Shown piece by piece: positions 11,301 to 22,870 of a stretch of 64,000 nucleotides of DNA. Under the pieces are notes generated by a model that did no database searches, had not been told where the DNA came from, and saw nothing but the letters and a program-made list of their open reading frames with translations. The stretch's first letter is position 1. The number at the start of each line of letters is the position of its first letter. Origin of the DNA: Malachius bipustulatus (Eukaryota > Arthropoda > Insecta > Coleoptera > Melyridae). The stretch spans positions 34,912,210 to 34,976,209 of the forward strand of contig OU342633.1 in the NCBI GenBank assembly GCA_910589415.1, in the 5' to 3' direction. Both the position numbers and the translations under genes were made by a program.

Positions 11301-12950
11301 AATGTTCATCCCAGCGACGCAGCACCGGCTCGAGTAGGTAGGTATATTGCGTGTTCCGTTCCCGTGACGTTGGTCCTTGTCCGGGTCCGTCACACAGGAA
11401 TCAATCATCCCGGAGGCGCTATCTCCCACGCTTGCCGTCCGACATCCCGACAAGATGAATTGCCCTGTCCCCTATCAACGTCGTTTATCATAATTGCAAT
11501 TGAATGAAGAAATAACTCACCGACGACGCGGACGTGCAAGGACGACTGTTTTCCGCCCGCATTGTTTGACGCGTCAGCCGTAAGAGTTTCCCAATTGCGA
11601 AGGTTCGAGGATTTTTGGAGGTTGGAGGCCCTTGATCATCTAGGAGAGACTGTTTTGAATGTCACTTATTTTGTACTTTTTTTACAGTTTTCTATGGATC
11701 TATAATATAATGAGGTGGTAGGCCATCATTGAGGAACCCTTGATCAAAATTCATCAATATCTTTACATTCAAACTGTTGCACATCCTGTATAGTGTGTTA
11801 ATTCGTAATCAGACTCGCGTTTATTAACGTTTATTGGGGTTGTTTACCTACCTACAACACCTGTTACTTGACCGGAGGCAAGAAGTTCCCCTTCTTATAG
11901 TTTTTCTTTCCTTTATCTGTCTTTTATCACAATGGAATGAGGTGGTACACCGTCATTTTAGAGCCCTCGCTTTATTCGCTAATACGAACCACGTTGCTAT
12001 AAAGTTACTATATTTGAGACAGCTCATTTTTCTACTGTATTTTTTTAGTGTACTTTTGTCATGCTCCCCTGAAAGTGCGTTTCAAGCAGCAGAAGAGCTG
12101 TTTGATCATCCACCTTTCGCGCTTTCGCGAAGCCACCATTAGGTTTCCTTAATGCCATTTGAATCTTCCCTTGTTTTTGACCATGGCTATAGATGCAGTT
12201 TTTCGGCCATAATCGCAACGGGGATGTATATAACGGAGCCCCTTTTAATAGCTCCGTCAAATTGAAGACCTTCATTTCGGATCTAATTTTGACAGATACT
12301 TGCTCCACGAAGGGACCTTCCAACTTCTCTTATTAATTTTAATGGGACAATTTACCGCATTAATTGCCCTGGGCTTCCTCCAAACATTCTTCTGTAAGTT
12401 TTTTTGGGCTTTCATTCTGAAGTTTGACTCAACGGAAGAAATTCGACACGAGAAACAATGAAGGACGATCGAAAAATACGAGAATGCTAAATGAGTCAAT
12501 TATCGTCGAATTGGGTTAAACTTAATGGAACATACTGAAAATATCTTACCGGGTGTACGTATTTTATTCGTGGGTTTATTTGTGCAACAATGTGGTTGAA
12601 TAAACACGACCTAATGGACTACATGAACGATTATTTGATGAAGTTTTTATCGATTTATTGGCAGGGAAAACGGAAACGTTGTTATGTTATCGAAATGATC
12701 GAGTAAATTAGCTACGTGCTACGTGGAAATATAATAATTTCTACCACTGTTACCTTCGAGATAAAAGCAATAAAACGCTAAAAAAATTGTATGAAAATTC
12801 TGGAAGAAAATAAACTTCTGAATAGCATGTTACGAATTGAAATCTCAATTTGACAACGTCATATAAAAAAAATTCTCCACTACAAAGTGGACCTATGATG
12901 TAAGGACGAAAAAGTGCACTTTTCTTCGATTTGAAAACCATTAATTAAAA
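11300..12950. other. Unique sequence with fragments of a dispersed repeat
   Basis: The minus strand has two overlapping open frames (12045-12323 and 12272-12499) of 92 and 75 codons with fairly protein-like composition, but I recognise no family and see no start or splice context. They could be a decayed mobile-element ORF. The AATGAGGTGGTACACCGTCAT-like phrase recurs here. Otherwise I see nothing definite. Confidence 0.3.
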
Positions 12951-12999
12951 AAAAATTACTGAACGCGCTTATATGGAAGAAATTTTATTTGAAAATGTT

Positions 13000-15020
13000 A
13001 ATCTGACGTCACGTATTTCTCCAAGTAACAAGTAGACTCGTGATCGAAGGGCATAAATAGAAATTTTTCTAACGGAAAAAAGCGTAGAGGCAACGATTAT
13101 AAACCGCCTTGAAGTAGGGGAAAACATTGAGAAGAAATTACCTACATTGTTCGAAAAAAATTTTAAAAAATTGAACCAACAATTTAGAAATTTATCTGAA
13201 CGCGCCTATCTCGTTCTTTTTTCGATGAAATTTCAAAATAAGCACTCGGTGTAAGAACCTAAAGGAGATCCGGACGCGCAAAACCTCAAAGACCGCCACA
13301 TAAAATCGCCTTGACAAAAATCAAGTCTCACATTGGTAGTTACGTGGAAAAAATTAAAAAAAAAAAAAAATGATCCGAAAATTTAAAATGTTTTCTGAAC
13401 GCGTCTCGAAAAATCTGCCTCGTCTTCTCCGACAAAATTCTCAATTGCAAAGCATCAAGCACTTGATGAGGGACGTAAAGAACCTTCCGGACGCTCGAAA
13501 TCTAAAAGACCACCCTATAAAATCGGCTTCACAAAAATGAAGTCTCACATTGAGAATAAGCTGGAAAAAATTTTAAAAAATTGATCCGAAGATTTAAAAT
13601 CTTTTCTGAGCGCGCCTCGAAGAATCTGCCTCGTCTTTTACGACAAAATTCTCAATTGCAAAGCAAGCACTTGATGTGAGGACGTAAAGAGGAATCTTTC
13701 GGACGCATACAATCGAAAAGGCCACCACGAAAAATTCAAAAAAATTGAACTTGAAATTTAAAATCTTTTCTAAACGCGCCTCGAAAAATCTGCCTTGTCC
13801 TTTCCCACAAAATTCTCAATTGCAAAGCAAGCACTTGATGTGAAAACGTAAAGAGGAATCTTTCGGACGCACAAAATCTTAAGGGCCACCACGAAAAATT
13901 CCAAAAAATTGAACTTAAAATTTAAAATGTTTTCTGAACGCGCCTCGAAGAATCTGCCTCGTCTTTTCCGACAAAATTCTCAATTGCAAAGCAAGCACTT
14001 GATGTGAAAACGTAAAGAGGAATCTTTCGGACGCACAAAATCTAAAAAGCCACCACGAAAAATTCCAAAAAATTGAACTTGAAATTTAAAATCTTTTCTA
14101 AACGCGCCTCGAAAAATCTGCCTTGTCCTTTCCCACAAAATTCTCAATTGCAAAGCAAGCACTTGATGTGAAAACGGAAAGAGGAATCTTTCGGACGCAC
14201 AAAATCTAAAAAGCCACCACGAAAAATTCCAAAAAATTGAACTTAAAATTTAAAATGTTTTTCTGAACGCGTCTCGAAGAATCTTCCTTGTCTTTTACGA
14301 CAAAATTCTCAATTGCAAAGCAAGCACTTGATGTGAGGACGTAAAGAGGAATCTTTCGGACGCACAAAATCTAAAAAGCCACCACGAAAAATTCCAAAAA
14401 ATTGAACTTAAAATTTAAAATGTTTTCTGAACGCGTCTCGAAGAATCTTCCTTGTCTTTTACGACAAAATTCTCAATTGCAAAGCAAGCACTTGATGTGA
14501 AAACGTAAAGAGGAACCTTTCGGACGCACAAAATCTTAAGGGCCACCACGAAAATTTCAAAAAAATTTAATTTAAAATTTAAAATGTTTTCTGAACGCGC
14601 CTCGAAGAATCTTGCCTCGTCTTTTCCGACAAAATTCTCAATTGCAAAGCAAGCACTTGATGTGAGGACGTAAAGAGGAACCTTTCGGACGCACAAAATC
14701 TAAAAGGCCACCACTAAAAAATTCAAAAAAATTGAACTTAAAATTTAAAATGTTTTCTTAACGCCACTGGAAGGATCTGCCTCGTATTTTCCCACAAAAT
14801 TCTCAATTGCAAAGCAAGCACTTGATGTCAGGACGTAAAGAGGAATCTTTCGGACACACAAAATCTAAAAGGCCACCACGAAAATTTCAAAAAAATTGAA
14901 CTTATAATTTAAAATGTTTTCTGAACGGGCCTCGAAGAATCTGCCTCGTCTTTTACGATAAAATTCTGAATTGCAAAGCAAGCACTTGATGTGAGGACGT
15001 AAAGAGGAACCTCCCCAATG
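13000..15020. repeat. 164-bp tandem array
   Basis: About twelve copies. The anchor CTCAATTGCAAAGCAAGC is at 13979, 14143 and 14308 (period 164-165) and recurs across the array, with divergence growing to the left (13000-13500). Each unit contains GAACGCG.CTCGAAGAATCT, GGACGTAAAGAGGAA and CCACCACGAAAA. Small deletions set copies apart. Minus-strand frames of up to 93 codons run through two units, but their repeats are just the array translated. The array stops abruptly at about 15015. Confidence 0.92.
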
Positions 15021-15029
15021 AGGAAATTG

Positions 15030-15420
15030 ACAAAATTTTCAAAGATAGGAAAATAGTTTTGATTTTTTGTCGCTGTTTCTTTTGTTTTGTGTTAGGTAGG
15101 TATACTTCAGTGTTGGCATTTTTTTAATGTTAGGAGCTAGGGAGAATTTTTCGCTTTTAGCAGCGGTGTTGCCAAGTTGTTTAGCCACTTTTAATACATT
15201 TGGATAGATTTCAATGTTGCCACATTGCTAAATTTTCATAACAACAGAAAATAATAACTTTTTCTTGTCTTGTTACAAGCGTTATAAATGTTTTCATTCC
15301 ACCTAAAGTAGCTATTTTACAAGCAGCTCGTTGTTAGAAATCTGTCTTTCGCAAAAAATACTTAATGATAAATTGAATTGATGCCACATCGTCTAAATCT
15401 TAAGAGAAAAATGAGCAAGG
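15030..15420. repeat. GTTGCC-rich segment, partner of 18535-19150
   Basis: This segment is homologous to a longer stretch 3.5 kb downstream. Both share GTTTTGATTTTTT, TTTCTTTTGTTTTGTGTTA, GTGTTGCCAAGTTGTTT, TTCTTGTCTTGTTA (or a close variant) and GATGCCACATCGTCTAAAT in the same order. It is rich in GTTGCC/GTTGTC words. No coding potential. Confidence 0.75.
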
Positions 15421-15780
15421 GGACTTCTGGAAAAATCTGCTTATAAGTAAAGAGGAATTTTTCCGACCCGCAAAACGTAAAAAGCCACCACATAAAATCA
15501 CCTTGATGAAGGTGATGGTTTCTTGACACTTCAAAGTAAAAGTACCTATCTCGTGACAAAAATCTAAAAAATAGAAAAAGTACTAATTCTTAATACCTAA
15601 TAATTGGAAACGACGCTTGTCGCCTCATGTAATGAAGTAAAGAATGATTTTTCGGACCATCTAGCGATTGCAATAATAGCTTAAAAAAAAAAAGATTTTG
15701 TCAGGTGACAAAAAGACGAAAAGTACGTGGTGCGAGCAAATCCAAGTTACAACTCACGAGTAAGTACAAGAAAAAATCGA
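15420..15780. other. Decayed remnant near the 164-bp family
   Basis: Fragments such as AAGAGGAATTTTTCCGAC and AAAGCCACCACATAAAATC match parts of the 164-bp unit at 13000-15020, so this is an outlying decayed copy followed by AT-rich sequence. Confidence 0.5.
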
Positions 15781-16400
15781 TTAAATTTACGAGCGGTGAC
15801 TGATTAAGTCACGAGCTGGGAGACCGTTTTCACGCGAAACGGGAGATCTCGAGAGCCGTTTTGCTCAGCGATAATTGAATTATTCAGCCGGCAGTTTCCT
15901 TTTTAGGACCTCGCCGCCGTTTTTGCCCGCCTCAAGTATAGATGGCTCTTGTCTCGTATGGGTTTCACACGTTCCGCACAATAAATACTGATCGATCTGT
16001 CCGTAATTGTTTAATGCGAGTTTTTACGAGCGTGCCGTATAAATTAGACGAACATTCCTGCGCGCTGTAAAGACGGCAATCGAATCGCAAATCAAAGAGT
16101 GGAAAGGCGGAAAAACACCGCTCGTTTTTCTTTTACCCGGCTGCGAAAGTGAAACAGCAATAAAAATGACGCAAAGTACGTTGACAAGTTGTAGTTACCC
16201 GCTTTTTTATTCGTCCCGTGCCAGTCTTTTCCTCGGCTTAGAACGTTTTCTCATTGAGCACGCGCTCGTCATTTTACGTTCAGAAGTGTCGGAAATTGAT
16301 TTTCCTGTACCTCTCGCGTTGATAATTTAATAAAGTTTCCCTCTGAAAATTCTCCCTGCTACCCTACTACTCCTCATCCACCACCACCATTGCCTACTCA
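15780..16400. promoter_or_regulatory. Unique island, candidate enhancer
   Basis: High-complexity, non-repetitive DNA with balanced composition between repeat arrays. It carries homeodomain-type cores (TAATTG, AATTATT) and the words GATAATTGAATTATTC near 15872. It has no open frame of note. This texture is typical of conserved non-coding DNA near insect developmental genes; that is inference from appearance only. Confidence 0.25.
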
Positions 16401-17085
16401 GTCAGGATGTCTCAAAAATGAGTCAAAATTCAAATAGAAGACTTTCAAACCTATTTAACTAATTTTGTTTCAATTTTTTATCTAATGTTCACCCTGCAGG
16501 TCGTTCCCACAATTTCAACGAGGAAGTACATACACTACTTCAAGCTTTTCAAAAGACGGCGCCAAAGATTGGACTAATTATTTCCTACCATCCCGTATAG
16601 GTATAGGTATATAAGCGTCCAGTCGTCTCCTCTCGTCTCGTTTCACAACGCAGAGGTCTGATTAATTATAGAATTGAATAAACCTTATATGGAGTACCTT
16701 AGGCGTTGCCAATTAATCGGTGTGTTGACTGTTGACGTTCACGTCGCCGGTCTGTCCTTACGCTTCAATTAAATAAAGCGAACGCATCCTCTTCCCCGTA
16801 AGGCACACAGAGTAATAATCAAAGCTGAAGGAAATCTTTACCTTAATTAATCGGACCGATCCAACAAAGACATAAATATCGACTTGTTTGTCGTCATTAC
16901 CGATCTCTCGGTGAGTGATCCAGTTCTTGGATACGGAAGAACTACCGGTACTTTCAAATAGGTATCTTCTATTAAAGTGGTAGCGATAAAGATCACTTAA
17001 AAGTTTAGAGCATTATAACTTTTTTCCTGGGCGTTTAATAATATTATCTGATCGAAAATAGGACGAAAGAGGTTACAAGAGGAAA
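16400..17085. other. Unique sequence, no gene seen
   Basis: No repeat unit, no RNA gene and no supported ORF. TATA-like AT runs occur (for example near 16610) but there is no gene to attach them to. Confidence 0.35.
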
Positions 17086-17089
17086 TTAT

Positions 17090-17700
17090 CTCCTATTGGT
17101 AGCAGAGCAGATCAGTGGTATGAATGCAACAAACAAAAAAGACGAACAATCTTCAGTAGCTGTAGGAATCCCCGGAAAAAAATTAGCGCACCTTTATTTC
17201 AGAATCTTCAGCTCTGAAGATGATTTCCATTATCAAAAACACGTTGCGACTTCTCTTTCGTCTATTTATTTGATTGTTTCCTTAAGGATTTACTTCCGCG
17301 CGTGTCAGTGGCATAGATGCAACAAACAAAAAAGAAGAACAATCTTCAGTAGCTGTAGGAATCCCCGGAAAAAAATTAGCGCACTTTATTTCAGAATGTT
17401 CAGCTCTGACGACTGAAGATGATTCACATTATCAAAAACATGTTGCGTCTTCTCTATCGTCTTTTTGTTTGCTCATTTCTGTAGGGATTTATTTCCGTGT
17501 CAGTGGCATGGATGCAACACACAAAACAGAATAACAATATTCAGTAGCTGTAAACAAAACCCGGAAAAAAATTAGCGCACTTTATTTCAGAATTTTCAGC
17601 TCTGAAGATGATTTAGGTATATGATCTAAAACAGGTTGCGACTTCTCTCTCGTCTTTTTGTTTGCTCATTTCTATGAGGAATTATTTCCTTGGTGTATCA
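17090..17700. repeat. 194-bp tandem array, three copies
   Basis: GAACAATCTTCAGTAGCTG-type anchors occur at 17144, 17337 and about 17532. The unit contains GTCAGTGGCAT.GATGCAAC, CCCGGAAAAAAATTAGCGCA and TTCAGCTCTGAAGATGATT, the last an inverted repeat of its own (TCAGCTCTGA). A 106-codon frame at 17096-17416 simply translates two units and is not evidence for a gene. Confidence 0.88.
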
Positions 17701-18420
17701 AACGTCAGATACCAAACGTCCATTTTTCTACAAAATGTCGCGATGTCATTCGAGAATGTCAGCTGTTTCTACATAAAACAAGCTGCGTTCAACATAGCAG
17801 AGCAGTCGGTAAAATTCGAGCCGCATGCCGAAATTCAAGAGAGTTAGAGTCCTACTAGAGAGGACAGTAGTAGTTAGGTACGGTATAAGTGCTAAGCGCA
17901 ACTAGTGTAGTATATGAATAAGGGAACGTAGATATAGAGAACCGATGGTGGAAGTGACAAGGGACAAATCAAGTGAATAGAGACATAAGAAAAACTGATT
18001 ATTAATTTATTATTCAAAGATTAAACCGTCACGTCGTTAAATAAAATTACGCACAAACTGAAAGTATTCCGCTTTTCAATCGCCTCTAACTTATCTCTTG
18101 AACGCCGCCGAGATTCTCCATAGACTGCCCGGTCTCTGGAATTTCATTAATTTTTATCCCAACCCAATCGTCGTCCATCTGCTATCGTTCGGAAAAAGTT
18201 ATTCAAAGTCAACACGAAGATTTCTATTTCTACGTGAATTGACCACATACTTCTCTAATTTCGAGATCGGCTCCAGCAGCTTGCTGGAAGGTTCAGGTCG
18301 AGAATAATAATTCCAATAAGGCACCCTCTAATCTGTGTTTCTCGACCACTTTTAGAGATTTAGACCTCCTTGTCGGCGTCACAATAACACCGGCGCCAAA
18401 CCGTCGTCATGGTTAACCGC
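17700..18420. other. Unique sequence with a possible decayed retroelement end
   Basis: The stretch at about 17850-18030 contains GAGAGTTAGAGTCC, TATAAGTGC, and AAGTGACAAG followed by an A-rich run and AATAAA at about 18041. A similar order of words occurs at 32780-33000. This could be a decayed LTR or promoter, but no paired repeat or coding part was found. Confidence 0.2.
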
Positions 18421-19150
18421 TGTGTTGTCACGCTTTACATTTTTTCCCGTAACAAGACGTTATATTACAGCGTTGTCAACGTCTTTAGAGCGAGATCTTT
18501 TGACACATTAAATTGCGGTGTTGTCAAGTTGTTTATTATATCAAAATTTTGAAAAGTTTTGATTTTTTAATTTTTTTTGTCGTAGTTTCTTTTGTTTTGT
18601 GTTATACTGCAGTGTGGGTAATGTTTTTACTGTCATACAGAAATAATTTTTGGTTTTAAAGCTGTGTTGCCAAGTTGTTTTAGTCAGTTTTGATCACACA
18701 TTCGGATAAGTACACTGCAATGTTGCCATATTGTCAAATTTACATAGCAACGGGAAATAATGATTTTCTCTTGTCTTGTCTTATATTACAACGTTGCCGA
18801 GATGTTAATTTTTTTACAACACATTCTGATGCGTCGAACGTTACCTTTGTTTCTCAAAATACATTACAGCGTTGTCAACGTTTTCGGAACGAATGATTTT
18901 TCCATTATTTTAATAGATTGCAATGTTGCCACTCAAGCAAAACAAATTGTTTGTCTTTTGCAGAAAACATTTCGACAGACTGCAGTGATGCCACATTGGG
19001 AAAAAATTCACACTGAGAGGAATATTGATTTTTACATATTTGTTATACTTCTTACATCAGTGTTGCGGTGTTGATTTTTCAAAATACATTTTGATTAAAT
19101 GCAATTGTTACAACGATGCCACATCGTCTAAATTTTCAGAGCAAAAGGGA
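18420..19150. repeat. GTTGCC/GTTGTC-rich degenerate repeats
   Basis: About ten GTTGCC or GTTGTC words appear in phrases such as ACAGCGTTGTCAACG, GTGTTGTCAAGTTGTTTA and GCAATGTTGCCA. Part (18535-19150) is homologous to 15030-15420. Subunits are roughly 60-120 bp and strongly diverged. A 104-codon frame at 18760-19074 is not supported by any motif. Confidence 0.7.
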
Positions 19151-20300
19151 TTTTTCGTGTTTCTGCATTACAAATAACGCCGTACTCACTTTTAGAAACG
19201 TGACTAGGACGATTCAATAAGTAACTGTAAAGTAACAGTTACAAGTAACAAGTTAACATGAATTACCGTTATTGCTTTGTTACTTTCAGAAAAATATAAC
19301 TAAGAAGTAAAGCATGAAAGAAAGAAGAGCATTTCTCGAAGTTTCGTTCTGACATTAAAGATATTGTCAAAGTTACAAAAATATTTTGAGCATTCTAAAG
19401 GCGCAAAAAGTAACGCTTACACCATAACGACTCAAAAAACGACTCAAATTTCGTATCAAACAATCTAAGCTCGATCTTCGCGCTTAGCCTAATTTTGACC
19501 TCGCGCATACGTCGTGAATTTCCAAGATCCCGGATCGTTATCCATTCACTCAAACGGCCCCGAAGAAGAAGAAGAAGAAGAAGTGCGTCCGTCTCGCGGC
19601 GTTTCAGGTTCCTTGCAGGTGCTCTCCGGGCGCTCATTACGAGACATTGACCCAAACTGCAAGACAATGATGCGGTGCTTTTCATTGAATAACTGTTTTG
19701 CGAACGGAACCCGGCCGGCAATTTCAAGTCCGGTGAGAGAGAGGACTTACTTCATTTGCGTCAGTTCACGCCGGTGCGGTAATTCGATTTGCACGCCCGG
19801 CCCGAGGAGGTCTTCTCTCTTTTTACGGAACTGGCGGAACTGTTTGCGCTCTGCCTTGAGCAAATAAATTTCTAGAGTCGGACAGGTGACGGCCCCGCCG
19901 ATGATGTTTCTATTCCATCTTGTCCTTGGCCGGCCGGAGAAAGAAGCGCACCAATAAATTAATGTTTATGAGTTTCTATCCTGCTCTGACAGCTTTTTTA
20001 ACAAAAATTTCTGTCATGTTACGAGTCATTCTATACCTTGACACTTTTTGTCATCAATTCTTCTTCTTGCCAAATTTCAATGTTACTGACATTACTGCTA
20101 CTGCATAACCGTCGACGACGACGCAAGGCCCCAGCTATGCTGAGAAACATCTTACAACAATAATTAGACTTGAGACTTTGGGCAACAGTAACTGGTAAAC
20201 CTCATGGATACGCCAGTTTTTATATTGTTACATATAAATCTTAATCCCCCCCTTTCCCTGAAGATTAATTATTTACTTTGTATGACTGCGATAATCGAAA
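19150..20300. other. Unique island, both strands open but no recognisable protein
   Basis: The block at 19490-19870 is GC-richer and holds open frames on both strands (117 codons plus, 110 codons minus), crossed by an AAG microsatellite that gives poly-Glu or poly-Leu. Neither shows a family motif. It may be regulatory or an unrecognised exon. 19900-20300 is AT-rich with nothing evident. Confidence 0.25.
19562..19582. repeat. AAG microsatellite
   Basis: About six AAG units in the unique island. Confidence 0.85.
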
Positions 20301-20339
20301 GCAAATGGTGGTTAAGATTCCCTCCAAATTTTGTTGTGC

Positions 20340-20960
20340 TTTTTTGTATCAGGTTGGCTTTATTGATCTCAATCAAAAAAATGGGGATCTCAACCACTAG
20401 TCAGACGATCACAATGACAGCCGCGTCAAAAACTTTTCAGGAGAAGAGGAGAGAAAGGACGGGGGGTATATAAATTTGGTGCCGTGACCAGGATTCCTTT
20501 CTCTTTTGTTGCAGTGGCTTTTTATATCAGGCCGGCGTTACTGAGAAAAGCCGCCAGAAAGACTAGAAAGTACCGACCTGAAAGAAAAGGGAAAACAACC
20601 AAATATGAAGGAGTTCTCGACCACCATTTAGACGATCACAATCACAGTCGCGACAAAAAATCAGAATAAGAGAGAAAGGAAGGGGGGGGGGGGAAAATAC
20701 AAATTTGGTGCCGTGACTAGGATTCCTTTCTCTTTGTTTCAGGCCGACGTTACTGAGAAAAGGCACCAGAAAAACAAGAAAACGTCGACCTGGAAGAAAA
20801 GGGCACAACAACCAAATATAAAGGGGATCAATCACTATTTGAACAATTACAGTAAAAAGTGGGGTAGGAGGGTGCTAAAAATTGGTGCCGTGACCAGGAT
20901 TTCCTTCAAATTGTTCCGTTTTCATGTTTCCGGTCGGCGTTTTCTACTTTTACGGTAGCT
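20340..20960 (+). mobile_element. Three-copy repeat carrying a tRNA-His-type primer-binding site
   Basis: The 18-base phrase TGGTGCCGTGACCAGGAT occurs at 20477 and 20883, and with one change (GACTAGGAT) at 20706. It is complementary to the 3' end of eukaryotic tRNA-His including the CCA tail (acceptor strand TCACGGCA-CCA), as expected of an LTR-retrotransposon primer-binding site. In copy two it follows ATACA plus a short AATT spacer, which would fit an LTR ending in CA. The whole unit is repeated, with matching GCCGGCGTTACTGAGAAAAG, CAACCAAATAT, GACGATCACAAT and purine-rich GGAAGGGG segments, at spacings of 229 and 177 bp. No LTR pair or gag/pol frame is seen. Best read as a tandemly multiplied LTR/leader fragment. 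Confidence 0.6.
20682..20693. repeat. G12 homopolymer
   Basis: Twelve consecutive G within the second PBS-bearing unit. Confidence 0.9.
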
Positions 20961-21880
20961 TTACTCGAACGGGGTACCAGGGTTTGATCTATTAAGAGCT
21001 CCTAAGGACTCGGCCATAATTATGAGCTACGAAGTCACCAGGCGTTTTGTTAAAAGTCGGATGAAATCAAAAATGTAATCTTCAGCATCTTGAATTTTAC
21101 CGGTTTCGATCCAAAAAACCATCAACCAGGATTTGAAATTGATAAGAAAACAAAGTTTGACTGACTCCTGTTTGAAAGAAACTAATCTCTCGCGGTAAAT
21201 CAATCGAACACCCACCCATTAAAATCTCCAAAATACCGAAGATCCACATGAATCAAAAGATCTTAAAATAAACAAACATAACGAACGCGCAGGTAAAGAA
21301 CGAGATAAATTCTACCATAAAACCTCCGGGCAGACATGGGACGCCTCTGAGCGACCGGTAGGTATATATATTCGGTGATGGAGCTTTGTTGCGGAGAGGA
21401 AAAGCCGAAAGAAGTTCTTATCTCTAGATACTAGACGCTCGGACCACGGAGACACGGGGCTAGACGGGACATGATTTATCTTCCTCACCGAAAACGAGTT
21501 CCACTTCTCCGTCTCCTAAAACTGATGCGGATCGCGTCATTATTTATAACTATTTTCACCTTCCGATTCCGAATTCTCTCTCGATAACGATATGGAGATT
21601 ATTATTACCGGCGGCAGGTATATTTAGAGCAGCTCGGATTTTTCGCCGAGACAATGGCATCATGTGACTGGTATATGCAAATGGCCGAGCTACAAGGTCG
21701 CGACGTCTGAGACGTGCATAATTATTTGTATTTCCTTATCTAAAAGATGACGCCTAGTTAATCACGTGATGAACTTTTGATTTTATTATTTGTTAGACAA
21801 ATTTGGATCAATTATGATAAGAGAGGTCATTTGGTTCTATCTTTGCTGCTTGGTTTGTTTGTTTCTTCGCGGTTTTGTAT
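20960..21880. other. Unique island, no gene seen
   Basis: GC-balanced non-repetitive DNA, especially 21290-21740, without coding support. Contains words such as GGTAGGTATATATA and a TAATTATT core. Possible regulatory DNA. Confidence 0.25.
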
Positions 21881-22870
21881 AGGACCTGTCTAAAGAAAAT
21901 TTCGTTCGAATCCATAGTCACTCACCATAATTTGGGGTACGCTTTTTATCTGTAGGAAATGTCTGCCTTGGAAACGGGCAAGCTTTCCGACCAAATTCAA
22001 AGCAAAGCAGTCACCAGCAACAAGCACTAAGTAATACGAAAACAAATAGAAAATTGTACCTAATTCTTCCTTGCAAGAAAGCCATAATTTGGGGCAACCA
22101 AAACAACCAAAGGCTAAAATTTAGAGAATTTTCATGGTCCTCTTTTTCAAAACAAGAAGCGCTACCCCAAATTTATGATACGAGACTTCTATTTTGCATG
22201 AAAGTATTAAATTTTTCATAACCTTGGTTAAGAAAAAAGAATGCAACCACCTTGCCCTTCTTCTAGAAGTACTTACCACATAATGGCGGTGACCACATGA
22301 TCCAAAATTTTGTCACTTCCAAGGAAAAAAGACCACTCCAAATTCCAAACTTATGCTGAGACACATTTTTACAACTTTTAAAGAATGGAAGGAAGTCTCA
22401 TTGATTGGAAGAATTAAAGGACCCCTTTATTCCTTCTATTACTTGGTTCCAACATTCCCGGAAGATCACTGCTATAGTACAGCTGATGCTGGTGGTAACT
22501 ACTCTCGCCAAAATTTTGTCAGGAAACTTTCCCGCATCTATAATAGACCAGAGAAGACTTTCCGAGAAAAAATCCTACTCCCAATTGTAAGCAATTTTCA
22601 TTTTGCAAGAAGAATTATGTCCAAGGTTTGGTCAGAACTCAGAAAGCTGTCCATTTCCAGGGAAGAATTTGAACTTCCAAAAAAGCCTGCTTCAAATTAT
22701 GGTAAGTGAATTCCATTTCAATGAAGAACTCGATCTTTACCAGAATTTGATGGCAATGTAATGACAATGAATAAGAAACAAGAAATAGTTGCATTTTCCG
22801 GTAACTTGGTAAACGATCATCCAAAACTTATTAATCTGATCGCTTTACCACTTTTAGGGGACAGAGGCAG
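21880..22870. other. Low-confidence open frame in degenerate repetitive sequence
   Basis: A 118-codon plus-strand frame (22353-22709) ends next to a GTAAGT splice-donor-like site at about 22701. It lies in sequence with recurring words (CCAAATT, TTTCCGA, TTCCAAGG, CATAATTTGGGG) that look like a decayed repeat. I recognise no protein family. More likely chance than an exon. Confidence 0.2.

Noticed and set aside
14415..14696. 93-codon minus-strand frame with internal protein repeats
   Set aside because: It is two units of the 164-bp array translated; neighbouring units break the frame.
17096..17416. 106-codon frame with repeated peptide
   Set aside because: It only translates the 194-bp tandem repeat, and the repeat shifts frame between copies.
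21900..21925. TTCGAATCC word suggesting a tRNA T-arm
   Set aside because: No acceptor stem, anticodon arm or D-arm could be paired around it.
22353..22709. 118-codon frame ending near a GTAAGT site
   Set aside because: No family motif and surrounding sequence looks like a decayed repeat; kept only as a low-confidence note.
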